DNA from: Nereocystis luetkeana
Taxonomy: Eukaryota > Sar > Phaeophyceae > Laminariales > Laminariaceae
DNA length: 64,000 nt
Assembly: GCA_031213475.1 (NCBI GenBank)
Contig: JARUPZ010000005.1
Coordinates: 2,697,732-2,761,731, forward strand
Direction: 5' to 3'
Shown: piece after piece, positions 1-9,901 of the stretch
Layout of the letters: each line of letters starts with the position of its first letter
Position numbering within the stretch: the stretch's first letter is position 1
Program-made: the position numbers and the translations under genes
The notes under the pieces: model-generated
Told to the model about the DNA's origin: nothing
What the model saw: only the letters and a program-made list of their open reading frames with translations
Databases searched by the model: none

Positions 1-611
1 TTTATCTGCTGGCAACGGCATAGAGCAGCGTAGGGCTGAGGTGGCGAGACGCCACTCAAGTGTTTCGTGTATGTATACTCAAGTCTACAGCAGGCGGTTT
101 CACGGGGGGACGGGGTGGAATAAAGGCGTTTCACGTTTGGCAACTCTACCCGACTTCGACAAAAATGGTTGATAGCAAACACAAACTCCTTCTTTACAGC
201 AGTGTTGCTATTACCATGCGCATTAGGGTAAGAGTTAGGGATAGCGTCAGGACGGCAGGGTTGGGTTCAAAAGATCATCTATAAAATAAAATAAAAACAG
301 CAGCTGTAAAATCGAGGATTTCGGCGAAGTTCGTGTTTGCGAGCTGTGTATGGTTCTTTGATCGCGCGTACCACACGGTTTATATGGCCTCATGCAGGGT
401 ATGAAGTCCGTATACGAGGAAAAAACAAATCTGAAGGTGCAGAATGGGTGGGTTAACCCCTTTAGAACCGCAGTCCCGTTTTGGGGACAATTCACTCTAA
501 TTTCAAGTACTTTGTCCCCAAATCGGGACTGCGGTTCTAAAGGGATTATAGGGCACATGCTAAGGAAGAGAGATGCGCCTTTTTTTCCCGAGGTTTCTCG
601 ATTGAGGAGCT

Positions 612-706
612 CTCTACTATTACCAAGTAATCTATACTATTACCGAGTCATATATACTATTACCGAGTCATCTATATTATTACCAAGTAATCTATACTAT
701 TACCAA
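612..706. repeat. Tandem repeat, about 20-bp unit
   Basis: Roughly five copies of a unit like TATACTATTACCGAGTCATC, alternating between 'accgagtca' and 'accaagtaa' versions. Simple minisatellite. Confidence 0.8.
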
Positions 707-1814
707 GACACCCAAAAAACGGCTTTTAAAAACACATTGAAACACATGGAAGGTGCAAGCCAATGAACAATCCTATGACCTATCAATAGCATTAACAGGT
801 GTGCAAATACTAACATCGCCGAAAAAAGACCGGCCTTTTTCCGACGATTTTGGGTTCAAGATGTATGTCAATGGAAACGCGAAGTCCAAAAAGTTTTATT
901 TCAAAGATATTGCTTTCAAAGAACAGCCGAAAAATTCCTCGTACCGCCGCTGTGGGGAAAAAAGAGAAAACATGTTTGATTTTTCCTTTTTTTCCCCCCA
1001 ACGGCTGCAGGCGGCGCAATTTGTTTTTTCCGGTCGCATTTTGTCAACACACTCATAAGAAACCAGCTCGTGCGACGGTCGACGCTCGATTTCAACATAG
1101 ACTCAGCCCACGGCCAACCCGCTCGGTGTCCGGCAAGGCCAACGAAAATAGATGACGGCCTCAAAGATATCAGGTGGATCCATGGTCTAGGGGGCGAGAG
1201 CTTGCCGGCGGCGTCCTACGGTATCCTCCCAAACCTGAAGAAAAAACTATTTTTTGCTATTCGAGACGGATGGAGAAGTTTTGTCTTCTGTTTTGTATAC
1301 ACCAGCGGGCAATTTTTTTACATCAGACACCTGGTAAGCTCCCGCCACATGACACCGGCCATGGTGTGAAGACGGTGACCCCAGGGTGGGTCGGAGCCCC
1401 TAACAAACGCACTCCGCTCAGAATTCATGACGCAGTCGTTGGTTTTGTCGATCGATATCTGTCAAGGACTCGGAATCTCGCCGCTTCGAACCAAATATCT
1501 GCCTGAGCTTTTCTCAAGCCGATGTTGGCCCAACATCGGCCCCAGATTTGTTTTTTTCGGGCTTTTCAAAAACTTTGGAACTTTTTTTTGTTAAACGTGC
1601 CCATAGGAAGCGTGTTCTAACTATTTTTGGAGGGTATCTTTAAAATCCAAACTTTTTAGTGATACTTCGCTTTCCCATTGGCATAGGTCTAAGGAGCCGC
1701 CCCGTCCTTCAGAAAATATTGTAGCCGAAAAAGTCTCACCCCTATCGTAGCACGCGTCATAGGATATTCGCTAATAGGGTTAGGCTTAGGGCCTAGAGTG
1801 GTGTTCATTTCCAG

Positions 1815-1990
1815 GGCTTTTCACGGGTCGGGTCGGATCGGGTCGGGTCGGGTCGGGTCACCTAATTCGACCCCGACCCGACGGGGGAGATTTTGAAGAC
1901 CCCCTGACCCGATGCCGATCCGACCCGATCCGTGAGATGATGAAGACCTCCTGACCCGACCCACGGGTCGGGCCATAAGCCGTGAATAGC
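1815..1990. repeat. GGGTC-rich repeat block with inverted halves
   Basis: Runs of GGGTC give way to runs of GACCC, so the block can fold back on itself. A related block, again mixing GGGTC and GACCC, lies at 38145-38275. It resembles a telomere-like pentamer only superficially and is internal here. Confidence 0.7.
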
Positions 1991-2364
1991 CCGGCACAAC
2001 CATTTCGTTGAAACTGGGCCGAGTCGTCACCGGAAAATGCCGCTCGGGTGGACGGAACGCCGCATCGAAAAAACTACGTACATAGACCGGGCCGACCGCA
2101 AGAGCAAAACTCGGGGAAAATAAAATAGTGTACCTGGTACATATGTACGGTGCCTCCTGGCTGCGTGTGCGCATGTGTTTATGTCACATGGCATGCGTTT
2201 TTGTAGGAAAGGGTTCAGAAGAGGTACTCTGTTATGAGCAGTTTCTGGGAAAAATCCCAGGAAAAATCCCGGAAAGTTCCAGAGGAGTCCGGAAACGCAC
2301 TACTAATTATCGATATCAGTATTTACTACCAGGTATGTACCTAGCAGTGTTTATATACGTACTA

Positions 2365-2469
2365 TTACGGGGGGGCATAGTTAACAAGACCAAATATTGT
2401 TGGTAAAAATTGTTAAACATATAGGTTTTTATGTATACCATAGGTCCTGTTAACTATGGCCCCCCGTAA
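2365..2469. mobile_element. MITE-1 copy, 105 bp, abutting an Era splice donor
   Basis: Family MITE-1 is about 105 bp with terminal inverted repeats (ACGGGGGRCCATAGTTAA), ends in TTACGGG/CCCGTAA, and has a conserved AT-rich core. It has no coding capacity. This copy begins four bases into the Era-like intron that follows exon 4, on the minus strand. Confidence 0.9.
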
Positions 2470-2473
2470 ATAC

Positions 2474-5400
2474 CTTCGTGGTGGAGAATTCTGTCTCGAA
2501 GAGGTCTGTGACGAACAGGATGGCGTCGGCGTCTCCCATGGCCTCCTCCACAAAACTCATCATGCCCTCCTGCGCACAAGAAAAGGAAAAAGGAAAAAAA
2601 AAGGAAGAAATGCATTTTCAGTCGAGTACCTGGTATTTAGCTTATTCACCCGGGTATTTAAAGTGGCGTGGCAGCAACGTCTACACCACCAGCACCACCA
2701 ACACCGACCCACTATCACGATGGCCCCTAGTATATAGGCCAAAAACGGGGAGGGAAAGGCTTCCTAAAGTACATATGAAAAATATAAATGCAGCACCGAT
2801 GGAAAGCCTAACATCGACCGCGTGTTTGAAGCAGACAACATTTTCGATTCACGCAGTGGTTCCTGAGAAAAACACGCACCAAAGGATGTGCTGTGGGCCT
2901 TATTGGGGGGGCATGTTTGCCACGACCCTCCGTGATAGCACCAATAAACAAACATACATCTTCACCAACACTAGCAACAACAGCAGCAGCATCACCAACA
3001 ACAACAACAGCAGCAGCATCACCAACAACAACAACAGCTGCTACCACCACCGCAACCAACTACAACAACAACAGCAACAGCGAGCACCGTTAGCACCACT
3101 TTGTGCTCCGGTAGACCTCAACGCCGTGCACTTACCGTCAACTATTAAAAGTATTCTTGGGCGCAGCAAGACCTCTTCTAGGTCTAACATACGATATTTA
3201 GTAAGGGGGCAACAGACGATATTTAGTATAGGGGGCGGTCAGGCAAGGGGTCGAAACTCCAGTCTCCTAAATACCTGGTAGCATATTTGCTTACCGTAGG
3301 CATGAGGGTATCGCAGCCAGCTACGCTGCGCAGCCCTATAAGCCCCAGACTGTTGCCATTAACCAGAATCACATGTAAAAAAATGAAACGCCTTCGATAA
3401 CGGCGTGGCGTAGCCCCTTACTCTCTGCAACTATCCCGCGCTCAGTTGTGCGTCCTCCGCTATCATACATCAAGACCCCCCCGTCCCCGCTGCCGCCGCC
3501 CCTCTCCTCTATCCCACCCCCCCCCCTTTCCCCCCCCCCCCCCGGCCAACCACCCTTCCCCCCCCTCCATAGCCCTGACCGAAAAGCCTCACGTGCAGCA
3601 TGTACGCGGGCGTGAGCACCCCGGGTGTGTCCTGGTAAATCATCTGGAAGTCGTCCCCGGTCATAATTCCCGTGATGCGGTGGCGAGTCGTCCCCGCCTG
3701 CCCAACGTTGACAAAAACGCCAAAGACGTTAGGAAAACATCATATGTTGTTGAAAAATTTAGATTGGGTGGGCGGGCGGGGGGTGGGGGGGAGAGGGTTG
3801 GGGTCGGGTCGGGGTGGGGGGGGGGGGGGGGGCAGGACAGGTCGAGGTCGGGGCTGGGGGTGCACTCGATAGGAGAGATGTACTCGATATCATGCATGGC
3901 CGTAGTCGTGTGACCATAGACCCTCGCATCCCTACAATGCCGGGACGGAGCGGGGGGGGGAGGGGGGGTACCCACTATCATGCATGGCTGTAGTTATATG
4001 GAAATAAAGCGGGGTAGCGGAAGGGTGAGGAGCGTTGCCATGGCCAATTTCGCACATCGGAATTCGGACCAATCAGCGCGCGAGGTAGGTGTCTCCCAAA
4101 ATCCGTTAATATATTAAGCATGTTGACCAAAAGAGGGGGGAGGGGGGGGCTTCCTGCTAGAGCGGAGGGTTCCTGTCGAGTAGGAATTGCGCCCAGACTA
4201 CCAGGATGACAACGTGTCCCACAAACTCGTCGAGCACTCGGGCGTTGATCGCCATGAGACACCACAGCAAGCGCAAGCACACGCCGCCCACGGCTAGCCT
4301 CCGACGAAAACCTTCCTGGCAACCGAAAACCAAAATGCGGATAATTCCTCTTTTCCCGGATTCAACTCGAAATCAAAAGGCCTCTGGGCGAGGGCTTGCT
4401 ACCCACCGTGTTCTAACTATGATACCGCGGTAAAGCAGAGGTGGCCTTCGTTTGGGCTGGCGCCTACAGGTGTGCGAAGTATGCACGAACACAGCCACCC
4501 CGCTGGATGACGCACGCGCGCGCAAATCTCATGCTTTTCTTGTAGAAACCCCCACCCGAAAACGGCAGCGGCACCGACGACGACTGCAGCGGCAGCAGCA
4601 TCGACCATAAAAGCACTGGCAACGACGACTGCATCGACAGACAGCGACAGCGATCACGGCAACATCAGCAACAACACCACCACAACAACGACAGCTCCGT
4701 ACCCCCCCACCCCCTCTAGTAAGATCCGCCCAACACCTCACGGTGCTTCGCGCTTGGTGCAAGCAATGTCCGTCTGGTCGGTGAAAACCCAAAGCACTCC
4801 GTCCCGGCATTGAAGGGATGTGAGGACCTATCGTCATACGACTACGGCCATTGCATGCTAGTGAGTGCCCCCGCCCGGACACGACTACGGCCATGCATGA
4901 CACGAGTCCCCCCCCCCCCCCCCCCTTCCCCGGACCATGGGTTGCCGCGTGCCGTTCGGCTCTCCCAGGTCTAACCTTCGGGGTGACTATGGAGAGCCTG
5001 TCTCCGATCATGTTGTTCATCAGCGTGCTCTTCCCGACGTTGGGACTGCCGACGATGGTCACGTAGCCCGTCCTGAACCCGTCGGGGACGTCAGAGTGAT
5101 CGATGTGCTCCGTCTCCGCCAGAATCTTGTCGAGATCTAGCATCTGCCCCGGCCTGTCCAAAAACGCCCCTCTGATCTCCTCCAACTCTTCTGGCAACTC
5201 CCCGTAGTCGTCATCGTACTCTCCCTCCTCGTCGTCGTCCTCCTCTTCTTCCTCCTCCTCCTCGCTCCCCGCCGTCGCCTCTCCCTCGTCTTCGTCCTCC
5301 TCCTGTTCCAAAGCCGCGTCGTTTATCCTGCCGGTGTCCGATTCGGCCGCCGTATCGCTGGAGCTGATCTCGAGGTCCTCGGCATTTGCTGACGAAAACA

Positions 5401-8400
5401 GCGAAGGCGTTCGCGGCCCTCTTCTTCGTCGGCCACTGCTGTTCGCGAAAGGGCGGAGGGAGACGGGGGGGGGGGTGGGGGAGGGAGAGGACGGGGAGGG
5501 CGGGGGGGGGGAAGAACGACAGGCCGACAGACAGGCAGACAGATAGGCCGCCAGACAGACAGATAGATAGACAGACAGGCAGGCAGACAGACAGATGGAC
5601 AGACAAACCGACAAGCGGGCAGACAGGCAGAGAGAGACAGAGAGGCGGGCGGACATAGCGTGTTCAAGGCTACATAGCCCTGATGGAATGCCGGGCAGTC
5701 AGTAGGTTACTGCTGTAGTAATCCGTTCCTCTTTCGGATGGGCGGGGCCGAGTGGCCGAACGTACTATCTGCAACGTTACCTGGCGCGCACCTGAATACA
5801 TCGAGAGTCGATTCTACTGACAGCACTCGAGTTGGAGATGCAGAAAAACGTAAATTCAATACGATTTGTATGTACAGCAGGAAAGTGAGTATACATGTAC
5901 GGCCTACATGGTACCAAAGGGGATCAGTGTGCCAGGTGGGCCTCCGGCGGCTCCTGCGGAGGCCTGATTATATTTCTGCACCACTATTTGGGAGCAGGGT
6001 GTCAAATGGGATGGGGCCAGGGCGGGGTCAGAGCACCAAACGGGAACGGGTGGCTAGGTGGTGAAAACATACGCGCAAATTTTTCCGCCGGTGCTTAGGT
6101 TGTGCTGCAACGCAGGGACTTATACTGTAGGAAACACTGCTGTGGCGCGGTGCGTACGTGGTGAGTACCGGCACGTGTGGCATGTACCAGTCGTACGAGA
6201 AACGGCGGCAGGCAGCAGGCAGCAGGCAGCAGCAGCCTCGTATGTGCTCCCTTCCCCTCAATTTCAAGAGCATGGGTACGAGGTACCGTCCGTTTCTGAC
6301 GGGATCAAGGTACGGGCGTAGGCCCAGACCAATTCCCCTGGCCCAAAACCCTAACCGGACCCAAAACGGGCCAGAACACAGGCCAGAAACGCGCCTGCGC
6401 CGCTTTTTATTTTTATTTCATTAGTCCGAACCGTGGACCACGATTTCCCCCCCTGAAACTAATAGTGAGTTTAAATGTACTGGAGACTCCATGCCGGATG
6501 TTTCCGGACGATAAAGAATACCAGGTGGAGGTACTTATATAATCCGCAAGGACCTCCATCGACCCTTCGCCCAATCCCAGCGGTCGAAGCCTCAACCCTA
6601 CGAGTACGAGCACAGCAGTACGTCTTCGTGCAGTAGCATTGTACCTGGTAGAGTATACACACGGCATTGGCGCTACAACAGTTTAAGCACCTCAGCCACA
6701 GTTGGACCAGCATGGTCAATCAAGATGGTAGACCACAACAACCACACGCAACAGCAACACGTGCCGCCGATGCTGCTGTCTTCGTGGCCGCCACCGCCGC
6801 CGTCACCGCCGGAGAAGCAGCAGCAGCAGCAGCAGCAGTGTGAAAATGAGCGTGGTTCCGCAAGCAACGCAACTCCGGGCCCGTTGCTTGTTGCGACGTT
6901 ATTGGAAGTGCAATCGTTTCACACCTAGGACAGATCAGATATCATTTTTGGGATTTAGATATTCTGGGGCAGATAGATCCCTGATCTACAGGGATCTGCG
7001 GGATCTAGATCATGTTTGCTGTATAGGATCTGTGTGATTTAGATCCTATGTACACGTCTGTCTGGGTGGGATCTGTATGATTTAGATCTTACGTACATGT
7101 TTCTGTGGGTGGGATCTGTATGCTCCAGATCTTACACACACGTTTGCCCGGGCATGATCTCTGTGATTTGCCTGATCTGCACATCTTTGACTGGTGATAT
7201 ATATATGATCTGCGAGATCTAGATCATATATGCCTGGAGGGATCTGCATGATCTAGATTTTACATACATGTTTCGCCAGGTGGGATCTGCATGATCTAGA
7301 TCACACATACATGTTTCGCCAGGTGGGATCTGCAGATCTGCCTGATCTGCACATGTTTCAAAAAGTGGGATCTGTATGATCTAGATCTTACATACATGCT
7401 TCGCCAGGTGGGATCTGTATGATCTGGGTGATCTGCACACACATGTTTGCCAGGTGGGATCTGTATGATCTGCGTGATCTGCCACATTGTACTCCCAGAT
7501 GAAGATGTATATGTCTTGTTTGCTCGCGGGTGATTATATGCGTTGGTTCGTGTATATCGGAACCGTTGTATACGAGATCTGACATACATTGACGACATCG
7601 CAGTCCACGGTGGTGGTGGCGGCTAGCAGCTCAAGCTCCCCCCCATCAACCACACAGTAGAGTTGAACCCCGTCTGACTGAGAACCGGGTACCCGGTGGC
7701 GGGTACCCGGAACCGTCGGAACCGGAACCGTCCCGGTCCAACTTACGGAACCGCGGGTATTTGTACCCCGGGTACCCGGGTACCCCGGTACCCGGCGACC
7801 CGTCAATTGTTCTATACGGAGGCCCCAAGACTGGGGTATACGTTGATATACACTCCAGCGGCTGTGCCTCTAGACTCTCGCCTCTCGCCCCTGCAGACTA
7901 CGGACCGAGAATAGAGAATGCCCCTTATAATACCTGCCTTGCGTACCACGCCGCCGCTCCAAAGCTACAAGGGGAGCAAATAGTGTATGGTAACCCGGGT
8001 ACCCGGGTGCCCGTGTCCACCTTACTACGCCGCCGCTCAAACTCTAAAAGGGTAACCCGGGTACTCGGGTACCCGGGTACCCAGATACCCGTGTCCGCCT
8101 CATCCGCTACCGCTCAAACCCTAAAAGGGGAGCAAATATTGTATGGTAACCCGGGTACCCGGGTACCCGGTTCCGGTTCCGCCTCAACCGCCCCCTACCA
8201 GGTCGGGTACCCGGTTCCAAATTTTGAGGCCGGTGTGCAACTCTACCACACAGCCACAACTGCACAAGCATGCCGTCGCTTACAAACCACGTACGGCATG
8301 ACAACTATCGGGGGTGGCAGCTCTGATAGTGGCACTGGGGCAGCAGATGATGTCGGCAGCGGGCCGGAAGTGGGTTCCCCGGCGGATCCCGGAGGCGAAC

Positions 8401-9408
8401 CGATCGAGTTGGATCTTAAACACACATTTGGCCGTGTGCGATCTGTATGATCTAGATCGTACACACACGTTTGCCCGGGTGGCATCTGTATCATCTAGAT
8501 CTTACATACATGTTTCGCCAGGTGGATTCTGCATGATCTGCGTGATCTGCACATGTTCGCCAGGTGGGATCTATATGATCTGCGTGATATGCACATGTTT
8601 CACCACATGGGGTCTGTATGATACAGATCTTGCATACATGTTTGCCCGGGGATGATCTGTATGATCTGCCTGATCTGCACATGTTTGCCTGGTGGGATGT
8701 ATATGATCTGCGGATCTAGATCATATATTCCCGGAGGTATCTGTATAATCTAGATCATACATATTTCGCCAGGTGGGATCTGTATGATCTAGATCATACA
8801 TACATGTTTCGCCGGGTGGGATCTGCAGATGTGCGTGATCTGCACATTTTTCAGAAGGTGGGATCTGTATGACCTGCCTGAACTGCACATGTGTGCCGGA
8901 TGGGATCTGTGTGATCTGCATGATCTGTACATATTTCGCCGGGTGGGATCTGTATGATCTAGAGCTTGTGCACAACTTTTACGTATCTGTGAAAAAGGAT
9001 CTAGATGATCTAGATCGTGATCTGTCCTAGGTGTGAATCGTTTGGATGTTCCGCCCGCCCCTCTCCTCTTCAAAGTCGCCATCACAATGCCCACCGCACA
9101 CCCGAAGACGACAGGCAACCAATCTACCCAGGATTCAACCTACACCACCCAAGCCATGTATGTGCCTCCACTCACCCGGCAGGGCTAGCAAGCCACCCCG
9201 CCGCCCGGTAGGGAGCCGCCGCCTCCGCCGCCGCTGTCGCTCTGTGAGGCGCGCCTCCAGCAACATCAACTGCGCTGCTGACCGTGGGTCGGCCGCGCCG
9301 GCAGCTCCGAGAGCCTTGGCCTTGTGAGAAGGCGAAGCCTTGCACCCGGCAGGCGCAGAGCAGGCAAGACAACGCCAGGGCCTTGGTCAACTGAGACATC
9401 ACGTGCAT
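2474..9408 (-). CDS. era: Plastid-targeted Era-like GTPase (3' end beyond window)
   Basis: Era GTPases bind 16S rRNA and assist small-ribosomal-subunit assembly; the presequence points to the plastid. Four exons join in phase on the minus strand: 9408-9176, 5438-4976, 3697-3593 and 2569-2474, giving 299 residues so far. Exon 1 encodes a signal peptide ending near VQGF and an arginine- and alanine-rich transit peptide; the ATG at 9399 is an alternative start. Exon 2 adds a Glu/Asp-rich linker, then the G1 loop GSPNVGKST (about residues 207-215). Exon 3 holds switch I (TTRHRI) and G3 (DTPG, about residue 255). Exon 4 holds the helix and strand after switch II ([12 protein letters not shown]). 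NKxD and the KH domain are not in the window. Linking exon 1 to exon 2 rests on matching phase (GG plus C), strand and targeting logic. The 3.7-kb intron 1 carries a 2.1-kb nested transposon. Confidence 0.8.
2965..3085. repeat. CAA/CAG microsatellite in an Era intron
   Basis: Interrupted trinucleotide run of CAACAG and CACCAACAAC units between Era exons 3 and 4. It creates long but meaningless open frames. Confidence 0.8.
3889..4006 (+). repeat. Dispersed repeat family R3, truncated copy
   Basis: R3 in full is about 200-230 bp: CATGCATGGCCGTAGTCGT, a 'ccctcgcatccctacaatgc' segment, a 'ttttcaccgaccaggca' segment, then a tail reading 'gagtcgcatg'. It usually sits beside a poly(G) or poly(C) run. 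This copy keeps the first 80 bp, then a G-run and a second CATGCATGGC start. Confidence 0.75.
4735..4900 (-). repeat. Dispersed repeat family R3, minus orientation
   Basis: Reverse-complement R3 copy inside Era intron 2, immediately followed by a C-run of about 15 at 4909-4925. Two CATGC starts occur in tandem at its 5' end. Confidence 0.75.
5505..5655. repeat. GACA tetranucleotide repeat near an Era acceptor
   Basis: A run of GACAGACAG-type units in Era intron 1, about 70 bp beyond the proposed acceptor of exon 2 (exon starts at 5438 on the minus strand). On the transcribed strand it reads CTGTCTGTCTG and runs into a C-rich tract, so it may double as an extended polypyrimidine tract. Confidence 0.75.
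6920..9035. mobile_element. Satellite-filled transposon (family TE-A), complete copy 1
   Basis: Both ends carry the 14-bp inverted repeat CACACCTAGGACAG and are flanked by an exact 8-bp duplication, AATCGTTT (6912-6919 and 9036-9043). The interior has two arrays of degenerate 40-50-bp units rich in GATCTAGATC, GGGATCTGTATGATC and ACATGTTTCGCC, around a less repetitive core (about 7555-8440). I see no transposase, so it is non-autonomous. Its 8-bp duplications suggest hAT-type (or P-type) transposition; that class is inference. It lies in intron 1 of the Era-like gene and itself contains a second element at 7658-8245. Confidence 0.85.
7658..8245. mobile_element. hAT-like MITE nested in TE-A copy 1
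   Basis: Termini are TAGAGTTG and CAACTCTA, flanked by the 8-bp duplication CCACACAG (7650-7657 and 8246-8253). The uninterrupted core of the other TE-A copy (34600-34860) shows a single occupied position here, confirming insertion. TAGAG-type termini with 8-bp duplications are typical of hAT elements. The interior is built of GGTACCCG/CGGGTACC units, so it is also satellite-filled. The open frame across it is not a gene. Confidence 0.85.
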
Positions 9409-9901
9409 CGTACGCCCAGGGCTGGTTTTAGCTGTTGCTGTGATTGGCGAGCGGTGGAACGTGTACGTAGTGCTATGATACTGCTCGCAACGTCCACAAT
9501 ATGTGTCATGCGGCTGTGAGAGGCCAACAAATGGATACCCGACGGGGGTCTCTTGAGAGGTAATATTGGGGCTCAAGCGCGTCGGTGGCTCGATATTGGT
9601 AGGAAACTCACTGGGGCACATGATGAGGTAGAGCTCATCCTGTTCCAGCTCCCTGTAGGTGCTACCGTGCACAACGAGATACTACACCAGCACTTTCAAC
9701 TTTTCCACTTTCCACACGATAAAAATGAGGGGTTTCGAATGGTTCAGATAGCGTTACTTAAATGATTTCACATCCCCGGCAGCGTGTATTCATGAATGAC
9801 ACATGATGACGCAGAAGGGCACATACGTTTCCACCCCCAGCCCGAGAAGTCTCGCACACTCACAAAGTGTAGCACTTCCTCAGACACACTCAACACTAAC
9901 C
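9409..9901. promoter_or_regulatory. Shared 5' region of two divergent plastid-protein genes
   Basis: These 493 bp separate the start of the Era-like gene (minus) from that of the PSII lumen-protein gene (plus), so both promoters must lie here or in the 5' untranslated regions. I recognise no clear TATA box. A shared light or plastid-state control is plausible but only inferred from position. Confidence 0.4.

Larger units (their letters stand above)
1..2364. other. Gene-poor left flank
   Basis: I find no convincing coding exon here on either strand. It holds a 95-bp foldback MITE (453-547), a short tandem repeat (612-706), AT-rich sequence and a (GGGTC)-rich block (1815-1990). The remaining exons of the Era-like GTPase, including the NKxD motif and KH domain, should lie downstream on the minus strand. 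I could not find them here, so they are probably beyond position 1. Confidence 0.5.

Noticed and set aside
1815-1990. Telomeric repeat
   Set aside because: GGGTC units switch strand within 100 bp and are internal; a similar block lies at 38.2 kb.
2478-3281. 267-residue plus-strand open frame
   Set aside because: It is antisense to Era exon 4 and then crosses a CAA/CAG microsatellite; no family resemblance.
4130-4330. Minus-strand hydrophobic exon ([21 protein letters not shown]) in Era intron 2
   Set aside because: The phase does not fit the flanking Era exons, which join directly with a perfect family match, and no other gene context is present.
7761-8450. 229-residue open frame
   Set aside because: It runs through the GGTACCCG array of a nested MITE and then TE-A core; no domain and no conserved start.
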